From Saccharomycopsis crataegensis (taxonomy: Eukaryota > Ascomycota > Saccharomycetes > Ascoideales > Saccharomycopsidaceae), in the NCBI RefSeq assembly GCF_037102585.1, contig NW_027043820.1:2390501-2454500 (forward strand): a DNA stretch of 64,000 bases, written 5' to 3'. The translations under genes were made by a program, and so were the position numbers. A model generated the notes under the pieces. That model saw only the letters and a list, made by a program, of their open reading frames with translations, was not told the DNA's origin and did no database searches. This document shows positions 30,255-40,016 of this stretch, piece after piece. The first letter of the stretch is position 1; every line of letters starts with the position of its first letter.

Positions 30255-31916
30255 ATGCCTTTTCTCGATAAAAACAACAAAATGCCACAATATGACAGTA
30301 GTGCAGCCATTTCACAGACAAGCTCTGATGAAGGCTTCAATGTTGCTGTTCAGTCACAGGCCGTAGAATCATGGAACCCTGATCATGTGCGAGTTAATAA
30401 CTTGAGTAGATATTCTACGAGATCATCCCATGTAATTCCCGACGGAAATAAACAAACGGAACGTGAAGACGAGATTGTCGACCCTTTTGAAGTGACTTTT
30501 GAAGGTTCTGAAGATTCCGAGAATATTGTTGCCAGAATGTCATATTCCAGAAAGATCTTGATATCGGTGATCTTGGCAGGGGCAGGGTTTTGCGTCACCA
30601 TGCTTTCTTCAGTATGGTCTTTGTCAATGGATCAAATGATGGCCCATTTCCACGTTAGTAGAGAAGTGGCAACTTTGGGGATCAGTCTCTATATTTTTGG
30701 ACTAGGTAGTGGTCCAGTATTTTTGTCTCCAATCTCGGAGTTCTACGGCAGAAGAATAGTGTATCTTTCAGGACTCTTACTATGCTTTGCGTTTCAATTC
30801 ATTACTTGCTTTGCCAACAATTTTGGAGCGATTTTATTCTCGAGGTTTGTTACTGGGTTCTTTGGTAGCGCTTTTATGAGCGTTGCCGGGGGCACTTACT
30901 CGGACATTTTCACCAAACAAGAGATTTATTTCCCATTTCAAGGGTTTGTATTGGCGCCATTTTTATCACCGGCGGTGGGGGCATTTTTGAGTGGGATAGT
31001 CAATGAATATTCTAACTTCCACTGGTGTTTCTACTTTATGTTAATCTTCACTGGTTGTATGTGTGTGGCGGTCTCTACGATTCCCGAGACTTACAAGCCT
31101 TATTTATTGAAACTAAAGGCTCAAAGAATGTGCCAAGAAACTGGAGATGATCGGTACTACGCTCCTTTGGATAAAGTACCCAATAGTTTGCTCGATACCA
31201 TTGTGTTGTCGTGCCGCCGACCATTTGGGGTATTGTTCTTAGACCCCATGATGTTCACGTTGTGTTTCTACACCGGGTTCACGTTATCAATAATTTATAT
31301 GTTTTTCATCTGTTTACCGTACGTGCTTTCCACGGTGTATGACTTTGGGGTGGGAGCCCAAGGGTTATGCTTTCTCAGTTTTTGTGTGGGGATGATCGCC
31401 ACCTTGCCGCTTAATTATTATACCCACACCGTATACGAGAAGAAAGTGGCCAGAAATGGTGGGGTATCGCAACCAGAAATGCGGTTTACCCCGTTGAAAT
31501 ATGGGGTGTTCTTCATTCCTTCAGGACTAATGATCATTGCATGGACCAGCTACCGCCATGTCCATTGGATTGGGGTGCTCTGTGGAGCAGCGACATTTGG
31601 TGGAGGGGTATCGTTGGTGTTTTCTGGGGTGTTTACTTACACTGTCGATGGCTACAGGCTCTATTCTGCGTCGGCGTTGGCGGCGAACTCATTTACCAGG
31701 TCGCTCATGGCAGGGATTTTCCCGTTGTTTGGGTACTATGTCTACCGAGGGTTGGGAGTCAACTGGGCCAGTTTCTTGATGGCGATGGTCGGGGTGGTAA
31801 TGATGCCGATGCCGTTTGTGTTTGAGCGATATGGGCCATATTTAAGAAGCAAGAGCCCGTATGCCTGGGTGGATGATGATAATGACGAGCAAGAACTTGA
31901 CAACGAGAAGGCGTAA
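30255..31916 (+). CDS. DHA1-family MFS multidrug transporter
   Basis: A 553-aa major-facilitator drug:H+ antiporter of the 12-TM DHA1 group in the plasma membrane. A 95-residue hydrophilic N-terminus precedes TM1 (KILISVILAGAGFCVTMLSS). The loop 2-3 signature is SPISEFYGRRIVYLSG. Motif C-like ILFSRFVTGFFGSAFMSVAGG lies in TM4/5, with GFVLAPFLSPAVGAFLSGIV next, as in antiporters. Six further TMs follow a central loop with the PETYKPYLLKLKAQRM block. Closest in feel to Yhk8/Flu1/Tpo-type exporters, but the substrate cannot be told. An in-frame ATG 30 bases downstream is a possible alternative start. The C-terminal half (from about 31200) is clearly richer in G+C than the N-terminal half. Confidence 0.9.
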   Translation: MPFLDKNNKMPQYDSSAAISQTSSDEGFNVAVQSQAVESWNPDHVRVNNLSRYSTRSSHVIPDGNKQTEREDEIVDPFEVTFEGSEDSENIVARMSYSRKILISVILAGAGFCVTMLSSVWSLSMDQMMAHFHVSREVATLGISLYIFGLGSGPVFLSPISEFYGRRIVYLSGLLLCFAFQFITCFANNFGAILFSRFVTGFFGSAFMSVAGGTYSDIFTKQEIYFPFQGFVLAPFLSPAVGAFLSGIVNEYSNFHWCFYFMLIFTGCMCVAVSTIPETYKPYLLKLKAQRMCQETGDDRYYAPLDKVPNSLLDTIVLSCRRPFGVLFLDPMMFTLCFYTGFTLSIIYMFFICLPYVLSTVYDFGVGAQGLCFLSFCVGMIATLPLNYYTHTVYEKKVARNGGVSQPEMRFTPLKYGVFFIPSGLMIIAWTSYRHVHWIGVLCGAATFGGGVSLVFSGVFTYTVDGYRLYSASALAANSFTRSLMAGIFPLFGYYVYRGLGVNWASFLMAMVGVVMMPMPFVFERYGPYLRSKSPYAWVDDDNDEQELDNEKA

Positions 31917-32312
31917 CTTATATTATTGTATACGGCTATAATTGATTAGATTGTATCCTATTGATTATCGTAAATAAAGGGTCTGTGTGTTACCCGGGGT
32001 GTCAACTGTCAACTGCAACAACAAACAATTTTCCCCACCCCCCGGTGCCGTGGAAGGAAATGTAATTGCAGGTTATTAATAGATCCTCCCCGCTGCTTGC
32101 TGTCAAAGGGGAAAAAACAACAAACCCCCTATTTTTTCTCACTTACTTACTTTCTTTCTCTTTCTTTGTTTTATTTGGTGGACTGTTTTTTCCTCTTTCT
32201 CTCTGTTCTTATTCTCTCTTTTGTCCTTTTTCACTCGTAATTACTACCATCTTGATAACTTTATTTTTAGCAACGGTTGCTGATCCTGCTGCTTATCAAA
32301 TTACCTTTTATC
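31917..32312. other. KRE9 upstream spacer
   Basis: 396 bp between the MFS stop and the KRE9 start, with a C-rich patch (about 32034-32043) and CT-rich DNA (about 32150-32230). No gene seen. Confidence 0.5.
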
Positions 32313-33143
32313 ATGAAAAGCCCCCTTCTCCATCTCCTTCCACTTTTAGTGTCAACGCTTTTCTTCGTATCGTTATCTTCGGCGGACGTATCTATATCCA
32401 GCCCCAAAGCAGGCTCCTCTTTCACCGTCTCTGGATCATCTGCCTCCATCACCGTTTCGTGGATCGATTCCGGAACTTCCCCATCAATCGATGATGCAGA
32501 AACTTTTACTTTCACCCTTTGTACCGGCCCAAACAGTGATATCTCGGCAGTCACCACCCTAGCCTCGAACCAAAAAATCTCCAGCTCTTCGTTCACCGCG
32601 TCCATTCCTGACACCGTGGGCGCGGATGGGGTATATTATATCCAAGTATACGCCGTTTACTCTTCGGGTTACACAATCCATTATACCCGCAGATTCCAGC
32701 TCAATGGCATGACTGGGACAATAACTCCTGTTGGCTTGGTGACGGACGCTCCTCCAACCGCCCAAGTGGCGATCAATACTGGCACTACCGAGGCCGCTGC
32801 CATCGCCACAATGCTGGTTTCTGCTTCGTTCTCCGTCACCTACACTTTGCAAACTGGGATATATAGATTTGCACCAATGCAAATGCAACCAGGCTCAGTA
32901 GTTACCGCCACCACCTGGTCAAGAAAGTACCCAGCTAGTGCCGTCACTTACTACTCAACTAAGGCCACATCTGCCTCCCAAGTTAGCACTCTTACCCCCG
33001 GGTGGTCGTATACCAGAACTTCCTTGATAAATTATGTGTCTCCATTAGGCACCCCAACAGCTTTCTACCCAGCATCACAAAAGGTTATAAAGCCAACCAT
33101 AAAAACCACGTCAAATGTCAAAAGATTCTTTGATCTTGATTGA
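32313..33143 (+). CDS. KRE9: Cell-wall beta-1,6-glucan assembly protein Kre9/Knh1
   Basis: A 276-aa secreted O-glycoprotein needed for beta-1,6-glucan in the cell wall. The first 24 residues (MKSPLLHLLPLLVSTLFFVS plus LSSA) are a signal peptide with cleavage before DVSISSPKAG. The N-terminal Ig-like domain contains SWIDSGTSPSIDDAETFTFTLCTGPN and YYIQVYAVYSSGYTIHYTRR. The KRE9/KNH1 C-terminal domain is nearly invariant: YTLQTGIYRFAPMQMQPGS, VTATTWSRKYPASAVTYYST and TPGWSYTRTS, with a Lys-rich end. The length is the same as S. cerevisiae Kre9 (276 aa). The frame opens upstream from TTG, but the first ATG at 32313 gives the signal peptide. Confidence 0.97.
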   Translation: MKSPLLHLLPLLVSTLFFVSLSSADVSISSPKAGSSFTVSGSSASITVSWIDSGTSPSIDDAETFTFTLCTGPNSDISAVTTLASNQKISSSSFTASIPDTVGADGVYYIQVYAVYSSGYTIHYTRRFQLNGMTGTITPVGLVTDAPPTAQVAINTGTTEAAAIATMLVSASFSVTYTLQTGIYRFAPMQMQPGSVVTATTWSRKYPASAVTYYSTKATSASQVSTLTPGWSYTRTSLINYVSPLGTPTAFYPASQKVIKPTIKTTSNVKRFFDLD

Positions 33144-33535
33144 AGATTTTTTTTTTTTCTTGTTATTATTATTATTCTTCTTGCTCTTAGTATTATTAGG
33201 TTTACTATTATGTTTCTACAAATCTTCAAGGGTATTTCAAGTTATTTGGAGATAACTTCCATCTTTTTTCTTTTGAGTTACTTTGTTGTTCATTTTTCGT
33301 TTTTGTGACAGTTAAATATTTTTTTTCCGTCTTCATTTTACTTTTAGATACTTACACACAAACTGTTCTTTTCTCATGTCCATTGATTAACAATCAATTT
33401 TATAACCAATGCAGGTTCATTTTCTCTTTGGTTGTAGAAATATAGTACAAATCCTCATAATGTAACTCATTCATCAAAAAAATTCATGAATTTCCCAGTT
33501 AACGTTAACAGAGTGGTTCTTTTGTGGGGCGGAAT
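33144..33535. other. Convergent 3' spacer KRE9/peroxin
   Basis: 392 bp, T-rich, with a 12-bp GTTAACGTTAAC palindrome near 33499. No gene seen. Confidence 0.5.
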
Positions 33536-35962
33536 TTACAGGCTACCTTGCTCCTTCACAACACTATCGTCCCCTGTGTACTCACCATGACCATGACCAT
33601 CATCATCGTCATCATCATAATCGTCATCATCGTCATCATCGTCATCATCATAATCGTCATCATCGTCATCATCATCATCATCATCATCATCGTCATTATC
33701 ACTACTTTCATCGCTTTCTTTTTCATTAATTTTAAATGCATCATAATCAATTCCATCATAATCATCATCATACTCCACAATCCGTTCAGCGTACCTTAAC
33801 CACCGTCTTCTTCGATACTCAAAACTCCTCTTATTTTGCTGATCAATATCGTATACCCATTTCCCCTCATCATCAATATCCACTATTCCATCAATATAAT
33901 TTTCTCGAACCCATTCATGCGGCGACAAATCTAGTTTCCAGCCAATTCCACCGAATTTTTCCAGTTCAATAAATCGATAATTCTTTGGGGGAGTAATGAG
34001 TTTTAAACTTATGGCGAAATGCAAGGGTTTGACGGTACTCGTTACGGCTTCTTCCCAGGCTTCTTCTGTTGCCGCTGACGTTGACAACAAAGATGATGAT
34101 TGATTAGAGGTATTATTAGAACCGATTGGATCACTTACATGGTCTTCTTTTTCTCCTCCTCCAACTATGGCATTCATTGCTTCGGCAATGCTGTCGGAAG
34201 ATATATCTCCCAAATAACTACTCAAAGTGTAATTTGAAGTCAGCGGCGGAATTACTGCTTTCGTAGGACAATCATCATTACTCTTTGGCGGAGAATGTAT
34301 CACAGAATTCAGGCTTCGTTTAATATGTTCATTTTGATAATCAATTTTTTTCTTCAACTTTATGTTTTGGGCAAAACTTTTTCGGATTTCCGAATTCTTG
34401 CTGAAATAATCCTCAGTATAGATTGACACATTCCATTCTTTGGTATTCTTGTCAAACGATTGAAGCTCAAAGATCTCCACCAATTTCAATTTTTCATTTT
34501 TAGGGGTGAACATCAAATCTTGATAATATAAATTATAATTAAATTCCGAATTGATAAATCGCAAGTACGATTTCTTCTGTAGCAAGTAGTGAAGGTTACT
34601 ATAAATTTTCTCCTTGTTTGGTTTAATTTTGCTTTGGATCTTTGTTTTCAAGATATTTGCCCTCAGTGGCCTTCCATTATTGTTTAGAGAGTCGTCAATA
34701 ATACTATCATCACTCTCGTCAATCACCACATCATTATGGTCGATAACCGAGTCTTCTATTTTGTTTTCTTTTCCTTCTTCTTTTCCTTCATCTTCTGGTC
34801 CAAGCTTTTCTCCACTAACATTTCCATCGTTATTATCCTCAGGTATTAAAGACTCTTTACCTTCCATTTTTCTTTCAAGGTATCCATTGATATCCAAAAT
34901 TTTCAGCAAATTTTCACGATTATTGGGATGGATCATGATCATGAACCCCCAAAGGCCAATGATCGCAAGCACTTTGATCATCGGCATACAAAACACTAGT
35001 AATTTGGGCATGATCATCATATTCAAAATTCCAATCAAAAACAAGATCACAAATATGAAATTCGAGAGGGCTTCAAACTTGAAATAAATGAATTTTTGCA
35101 AAAAATTATTTATGTAGTCCCAGGCAATGATATAAATCACCATGAAATTTTGAAGATCGGTCATATTGATGAAGAATTCTTTGGAAAATTGACTGCACGG
35201 TTTTGCCTTCTCAACTTGATTGATTGGGTAATAAGGTGGGTACGGGAATTGGTCCAATTGGTATTCTAATTGATAATTAAAAGAATCAGGACAATATTTT
35301 TCCACATACTGAGGCAACATTATCCCGTACAACAAAAATAGGAATGGGGTGGCCATCAACATCGGCAAAGGGTTCAATATGATATTTGTCAATAAAATCA
35401 ACACAAAGATATTGAAATTGAAATTATCCCAGTTTAAAATTTTGAAGAAATTGTTCAAAGTGATAAAGGCAATCGACAATCGAGAATTCATATCGATAAA
35501 GTTTGTCGACATGATTTGTACCGAAAATTGCGGGCGATTACTCGAGTCATTGATTCGTTGTTGGATATTCGACTCAATAGTTGAAGATTCCGTTGGTAAT
35601 GCTATCAAAATAAATTTTTCAATAAGCTTATCTGCCAATTGGTTGTTGATGTTCGATTGCTTTGTGGAATTGAGAAATGTCAGAAAGATATTTGTTTGGC
35701 CGCCTCCTTGGATTGACGAATTTTGCGGTGGCTGTTCCAGTTTTGGAAGGTCATTGTTCCCATCGGCTTTGTTGCTAATGATAGTAGAGGTACTGTTTTT
35801 GCGCTTATTGGATGCTTTAACATTGAGTAATGAGTTTATACTTAGAGCCGAGTTCCGTTTTCCCTGTTGGGTTGTTGTAGTGGTCAGCACCGATGGTTCT
35901 TGTGAACGATGATCCTGAGCCTGATCCCAAGAGGTCGACAAAAACTGGGAGACGGTATCCAT
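33536..35962 (-). CDS. Pex24/Pex28-32-family peroxisomal membrane peroxin
   Basis: An 808-aa integral membrane protein with the fungal dysferlin-type layout of Pex24 and Pex28-Pex32, which control peroxisome number and ER-peroxisome contacts. A disordered N-terminus (about 1-140) is followed by hydrophobic segments (FVLILLTNIILNPLPMLMAT, PFLFLLYGIMLPQYV, then FIFVILFLIGILNMMIMP and VLAIIGLWGFMIMIHP). The C-terminal dysferlin-like part has YSNLHYLLQKKSYLRFI, FELQSFDKNTKEWNVSIYTE, and WVRENYIDGIVDIDDEGKWVYD ending in FEYRRRRWLRYAERIV. The extreme C-terminus is a poly-Asp run broken by Tyr, coded by a trinucleotide repeat. I cannot choose between the Pex28/29 and Pex30-32 branches. Confidence 0.8.
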   Translation of the reverse strand: MDTVSQFLSTSWDQAQDHRSQEPSVLTTTTTQQGKRNSALSINSLLNVKASNKRKNSTSTIISNKADGNNDLPKLEQPPQNSSIQGGGQTNIFLTFLNSTKQSNINNQLADKLIEKFILIALPTESSTIESNIQQRINDSSNRPQFSVQIMSTNFIDMNSRLSIAFITLNNFFKILNWDNFNFNIFVLILLTNIILNPLPMLMATPFLFLLYGIMLPQYVEKYCPDSFNYQLEYQLDQFPYPPYYPINQVEKAKPCSQFSKEFFINMTDLQNFMVIYIIAWDYINNFLQKFIYFKFEALSNFIFVILFLIGILNMMIMPKLLVFCMPMIKVLAIIGLWGFMIMIHPNNRENLLKILDINGYLERKMEGKESLIPEDNNDGNVSGEKLGPEDEGKEEGKENKIEDSVIDHNDVVIDESDDSIIDDSLNNNGRPLRANILKTKIQSKIKPNKEKIYSNLHYLLQKKSYLRFINSEFNYNLYYQDLMFTPKNEKLKLVEIFELQSFDKNTKEWNVSIYTEDYFSKNSEIRKSFAQNIKLKKKIDYQNEHIKRSLNSVIHSPPKSNDDCPTKAVIPPLTSNYTLSSYLGDISSDSIAEAMNAIVGGGEKEDHVSDPIGSNNTSNQSSSLLSTSAATEEAWEEAVTSTVKPLHFAISLKLITPPKNYRFIELEKFGGIGWKLDLSPHEWVRENYIDGIVDIDDEGKWVYDIDQQNKRSFEYRRRRWLRYAERIVEYDDDYDGIDYDAFKINEKESDESSDNDDDDDDDDDDDDDDYDDDDDDDDDDYDDDDDDGHGHGEYTGDDSVVKEQGSL
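33585..33699. repeat. In-frame GAT/GAC trinucleotide repeat (poly-Asp)
   Basis: About 115 bp of CAT/CGT units on the plus strand, with interspersed ATA units. It codes for about 35 mostly Asp residues near the C-terminus of the peroxin. Such tracts vary in length between strains. Confidence 0.85.
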
Positions 35963-36510
35963 CTTTTTGATGTTTGAGCTGGCTCTTTTTTTTTTTTTTT
36001 TTAACTGGCTATTCTCTCCAGCTTCCTGATAATTGACGTTTGGGAAGGGTTATATGTGACATGTTTAGTTTGTTATTGCTGTCTAAGTACAATAGTATGG
36101 TGATGAGATGAGCGGGAATGTCACGTGCCAAATGGGTAAGTTTACTCACACCAAAACACCAAAACACCCAAACATCGTGTATTCTAGATGCCAAAAGTGT
36201 GCCGATGCACTATGAAGCATTAGTCATATGATGGCAATTTAAATGCAAGGAAACGCACAAAGAGGCGAGGCGAAAAAGAAAGGAAGAAGAAGAAGAAGAA
36301 GAAGAAAAAAATATTCTGAACGACATGGTGGGTGTCATAAAATTCATCTATTTGTAATTATCAACCTCTATTCTCCTCTCGCTCACGTCCTTCCATTTTG
36401 TTATCACCAAACGATGGTATTCTTTTTGAAATTTTAAATATCTCGGCCAATTCATTATTATTATTATTTTATCGGAGGAGGTTTTCAGCGACTAGATATT
36501 GTACGCAAAC
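35963..36510. promoter_or_regulatory. Divergent peroxin/TRP-like promoter region
   Basis: 548 bp. Poly(T) at 35985-36001 near the peroxin start, CACGTG (Cbf1/bHLH-type) at 36122-36127, and an (AAG)n run at about 36281-36306. No gene seen. Confidence 0.5.
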
Positions 36511-39426
36511 ATGTACTTTGTCTCCATCATAATATCTTTGTTATTATCAATACTACTATCCACACCCGTAAAAGGTGCTCAGATCAAGACTCATGAGTGT
36601 CCAAATGTCAACAGCTCTGATATTTATATGAATTTGCCCTTTCTCGACGCTTATTATGATCCAGATGATACCGGTCTAATATATTATAAAGTCCATGCCC
36701 ATCTTATGGCTAACAAGATGATACAAAATATTTCAGATATAAATAGTACCACCAACAAATACACCACCTTCCATGTCGAAATCGACTACCCAAATGGTGA
36801 CCAATTCAGTCAGTATCTTCGACTTTGTCAACATTTGGTACCCGTGAACCCTCCTACACACCCTATGAACCATTCAATGAACCATTCTATAAACCACACT
36901 ATGCAACCAGAGTATAATGAACAGGCTCCCAACTTCACATACTTATACGATTTAATACAGCAAAACCCTGACAGTGCTATACAAGATTCCGTCACTTCCA
37001 ATCCAACAGTGTGTCCAATTGTTCCTAATGAACCAGTGGATCTCACCTACATTCAGAATGCCTCTCGTCTTTCTGCTCTCACCTCATTTTCTATCAGATT
37101 CTCAGTAATATCAAATCTTGAAAACTCGACGGTCATAGGGTGTTCTGAATCCTATATAACCCCAGAACTCACGTCTTCTGTATATATACCAATGGCGGTT
37201 ATTGTCCCCGTCGCATACGTGACCATAGTGATTGTTAACCTAATAGGTGAATACTTTAGTCCTTATAAAGAGTCCCGGATGAATTGTTTCTTAAACAAGG
37301 TTTCGGCGATTTGCAACAAGCCTTATCTAAATCATCTAAACCCTTCAGCCGCCGATTTTATACAGTATATCCAATTCGCTTTTTTCAACGGAGGTCTAAA
37401 TTTGCTATACCCAGGATACTATCAGCCTTTCATTAGTCTTATTAACTGGTGTGCACTAATGTCTATTGATTTAGCTGATCTTCACATTAATTATGAATCC
37501 AATGTTGATAGTCATTTATATTTGGACTACTATAAGGATGGGTTAAGTGGTATTACGATCTTCACTAGTGATCAGCTTAAAGGGTATGGGTGGCGGTGTT
37601 TCATGGTGTGGTCAGCAATAGTAGTAGTACTTGAAATATTACTTTGTTTGACTGTAACGCTGATATGCTGGATTTACCACAAACGAAACCAAAAAGACGG
37701 TTGGTTTTTCAACCAATTTTGGTCAAAGACTTTATACTTTATGATTGGAAAAATCCTTTACGTTTATTATTCGCTATTTGCCTTACCATTTTTGGTGCTT
37801 TCGCTATATCAATTCTTTTCCTTTTTCCATGACGGAAGACACTTTGAACACCTTCAAGTATTTTCGTCGATCTTTGGATTCATTCTTGTGCTTGTCTGGG
37901 TCACAGGGTTAGTGTGGTTCCTCATGAGATTTGTGGTTAATGTCAAACAGTTTTTTGTGCCACGGCCCTATCGTTTGCAACAGAAACACAATGAAATTTA
38001 TGATTATACCAATGGAATCACTAAACAATCGAAAAAATTGTTCACCTCAGTTAACAATATCAATATGTTTAGTTTTATCTATTATGAATATCGCCCAGAC
38101 AGGTTACATTATATCTTTTATGAATATTTATTGATGTTTATTAGAGCAGTGGTCATTTCCTGTATCCAAAATTCTGGGATTGCCCAAGTTATCATAATAA
38201 TTGTCCTCGAGGTGGTGGCGTTGCTTTTAGTACTTATCTGCAATCCATATTATTCATCATCATCTGTATCATCTTACAAGTCACTGGGGAAAATCTTCAA
38301 TAAAAAATTTATCAATGCGATTATGATTTCCGTTGCCAGGGTTGTGGTGGTGTTCTTGAATATCCCATTCATTGAAACTTTGGATTTCTCTGAAAGAAGT
38401 CGGTCATATGTCGGATATGTTCAACTTTCCATCCATGGACTAATCGTTATCTACTTTTGTATTGCCATAATAACCACGCTCATTGAAATCTTGGTATCTC
38501 GTCGCAGAAGCTCGGCTACAAGGAAAGCCGATAATAGCCAAGTTTACCAAACTATGGCTGGTAAATATATTGCAGGAAGCAGACAAAGTATCGGTACAAG
38601 GCTGAGCAACGTGGAGGTTACCGGAGGTAGTACAACTCTTATTGGTGATTCAAAATATAATTCGAGGGCGATGTCTAGGCAAAGTGGAAGCTTTGTTGAC
38701 GGATCATTGCTTGATTCGCCTACTTTCTACCGCAACACAACCAAGTACTCTTTGGAAATCGAGGCCCCCTCTCCACTGGCAGGAAATTTCGTCAATAACA
38801 ACGATAATGACTCTTCATTAGAATTGTTTGAGAATTATAATGATGATCCTTATCCTCCAAAAAAGAATGTCGATTATTCTGTTCGTGAGGCCGATTTCTA
38901 CAGAAATGGTTTTAGCACAGGGTACCATGGTTCTACTAGCGAAGAAGAACCAGAGCTGGAAATCCAAAATATTTGGAACAAAAGAGATGGTAACCTGAAT
39001 GCTGTTAATCCGATGAAAAGTGTGGATGGTTCTGACATGGACTTTTCGTCAGTGAACCAAAGCAACCTTGTGAAAAACGTGAAATCTTTTTTCAAAGGAT
39101 TCGGAGGAACTTTTTGGCACAATTCTCACGAAAAAATTCCACAAGAGTCTGGGTTCCAGGTTAACAGGCCCCGTCAAATTGTGGTTCGAAGTTCGGAAGA
39201 TGCTGAAAAGGTGCATACACCAAATGGAAGTAAAGTGCAAGATATAGAAGATGATGCTAGTGCCGAGGACAACGATATCTTTGAAGGATATTCTGGCATA
39301 GCCAATCCTGCCAATCCATCATCATATATCAGTTTGACAAGAAATTCTTCTAGAGGAAGATTACTTCAAAACAAAGGATACCATAGAACCATTCACGAGG
39401 TTCCAGAAGAGTCTATGCATGATTAA
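36511..39426 (+). CDS. TRP-like channel/transporter with ML-like domain (Flc/YOR365C/Pkd2 family)
   Basis: A 971-aa polytopic protein. The signal peptide is MYFVSIIISLLLSILLSTPV with a cleavage region at KGA. A luminal ML-like lipid-binding domain follows (about 25-220) with conserved Cys pairs and several Asn-x-Ser/Thr sites. Its internal repeat N(P/H)(T/M)NHS-like (about 118-132) is unusual. Nine or so TM segments start at VYIPMAVIVPVAYVTIVIVN (about 226) and end near residue 670. These include the TRP-like region YIFYEYLLMFIRAVVISCIQ. The 300-residue cytosolic tail is Ser/acidic-rich. Family members (Flc1-3, YOR365C, S. pombe Pkd2) affect FAD transport, calcium and cell-wall integrity. The ATG at 36511 is preferred over the upstream TTG. 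The tail is longer than in S. cerevisiae relatives. Confidence 0.85.
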   Translation: MYFVSIIISLLLSILLSTPVKGAQIKTHECPNVNSSDIYMNLPFLDAYYDPDDTGLIYYKVHAHLMANKMIQNISDINSTTNKYTTFHVEIDYPNGDQFSQYLRLCQHLVPVNPPTHPMNHSMNHSINHTMQPEYNEQAPNFTYLYDLIQQNPDSAIQDSVTSNPTVCPIVPNEPVDLTYIQNASRLSALTSFSIRFSVISNLENSTVIGCSESYITPELTSSVYIPMAVIVPVAYVTIVIVNLIGEYFSPYKESRMNCFLNKVSAICNKPYLNHLNPSAADFIQYIQFAFFNGGLNLLYPGYYQPFISLINWCALMSIDLADLHINYESNVDSHLYLDYYKDGLSGITIFTSDQLKGYGWRCFMVWSAIVVVLEILLCLTVTLICWIYHKRNQKDGWFFNQFWSKTLYFMIGKILYVYYSLFALPFLVLSLYQFFSFFHDGRHFEHLQVFSSIFGFILVLVWVTGLVWFLMRFVVNVKQFFVPRPYRLQQKHNEIYDYTNGITKQSKKLFTSVNNINMFSFIYYEYRPDRLHYIFYEYLLMFIRAVVISCIQNSGIAQVIIIIVLEVVALLLVLICNPYYSSSSVSSYKSLGKIFNKKFINAIMISVARVVVVFLNIPFIETLDFSERSRSYVGYVQLSIHGLIVIYFCIAIITTLIEILVSRRRSSATRKADNSQVYQTMAGKYIAGSRQSIGTRLSNVEVTGGSTTLIGDSKYNSRAMSRQSGSFVDGSLLDSPTFYRNTTKYSLEIEAPSPLAGNFVNNNDNDSSLELFENYNDDPYPPKKNVDYSVREADFYRNGFSTGYHGSTSEEEPELEIQNIWNKRDGNLNAVNPMKSVDGSDMDFSSVNQSNLVKNVKSFFKGFGGTFWHNSHEKIPQESGFQVNRPRQIVVRSSEDAEKVHTPNGSKVQDIEDDASAEDNDIFEGYSGIANPANPSSYISLTRNSSRGRLLQNKGYHRTIHEVPEESMHD

Positions 39427-39551
39427 AATAGTAACTTAAAAGGTGGATTGTCACTTACACGAAATGTTAAGCAGAAAAAACCAGTTACCCCTCATTTACT
39501 GATTTTCAGACTCTCAAAAAGTGAAAGTTATTCTTTTCCTGGCGTAACTCA

Positions 39552-39587
<36 letters not shown>

Positions 39588-40016
39588 AAATGCTTTTGTT
39601 ATGCTCTTTTTTTTTTTCATTTATTACACGTTGGATCAGTGTGCTTTGTTTTGCTTAATTTTGTTATATTCTTCTTTCATTTTTTCTTTTTTCCCTCTCT
39701 TTCTATTATTCTATTGGATTTATGCTTTTAATAGCCGGTTATAATAATATGTTAGTACTTGTATTTCACTATCCTATCTGGGCGTTGCATCCGCCTCACT
39801 GGAGTGGTTGCAGTGCCCTGCGAGCTCTGTAAATTTTTTTTTTTTTTTTTTGTTTTTTGATAGAAGGAAAAAACATTGGGATCTATCAGCCTGGTTTTTT
39901 TTAGGCAGTGTTTATAAATTCTATATTTATACTTACTTACAACCCCGCGATTAGGAACTAGTGTGAAATACATCAACATCACTGATTTAACCTGCTCTAA
40001 TATCTAGCAAGCAAAT
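39427..40016. other. Spacer with long poly(T) tract, RSC7-like promoter
   Basis: 590 bp. Contains T31 at 39555-39585 and T-rich DNA to about 39840. Otherwise nothing recognised. Confidence 0.5.
39555..39585. repeat. Poly(T) tract, 31 bases
   Basis: Uninterrupted T run downstream of the TRP-like gene. Such tracts exclude nucleosomes and vary in length in sequencing and between strains. Confidence 0.9.

Noticed and set aside
33524-33799. Plus-strand Ile/Val-rich frame
   Set aside because: Antisense of the poly-Asp repeat in the peroxin.
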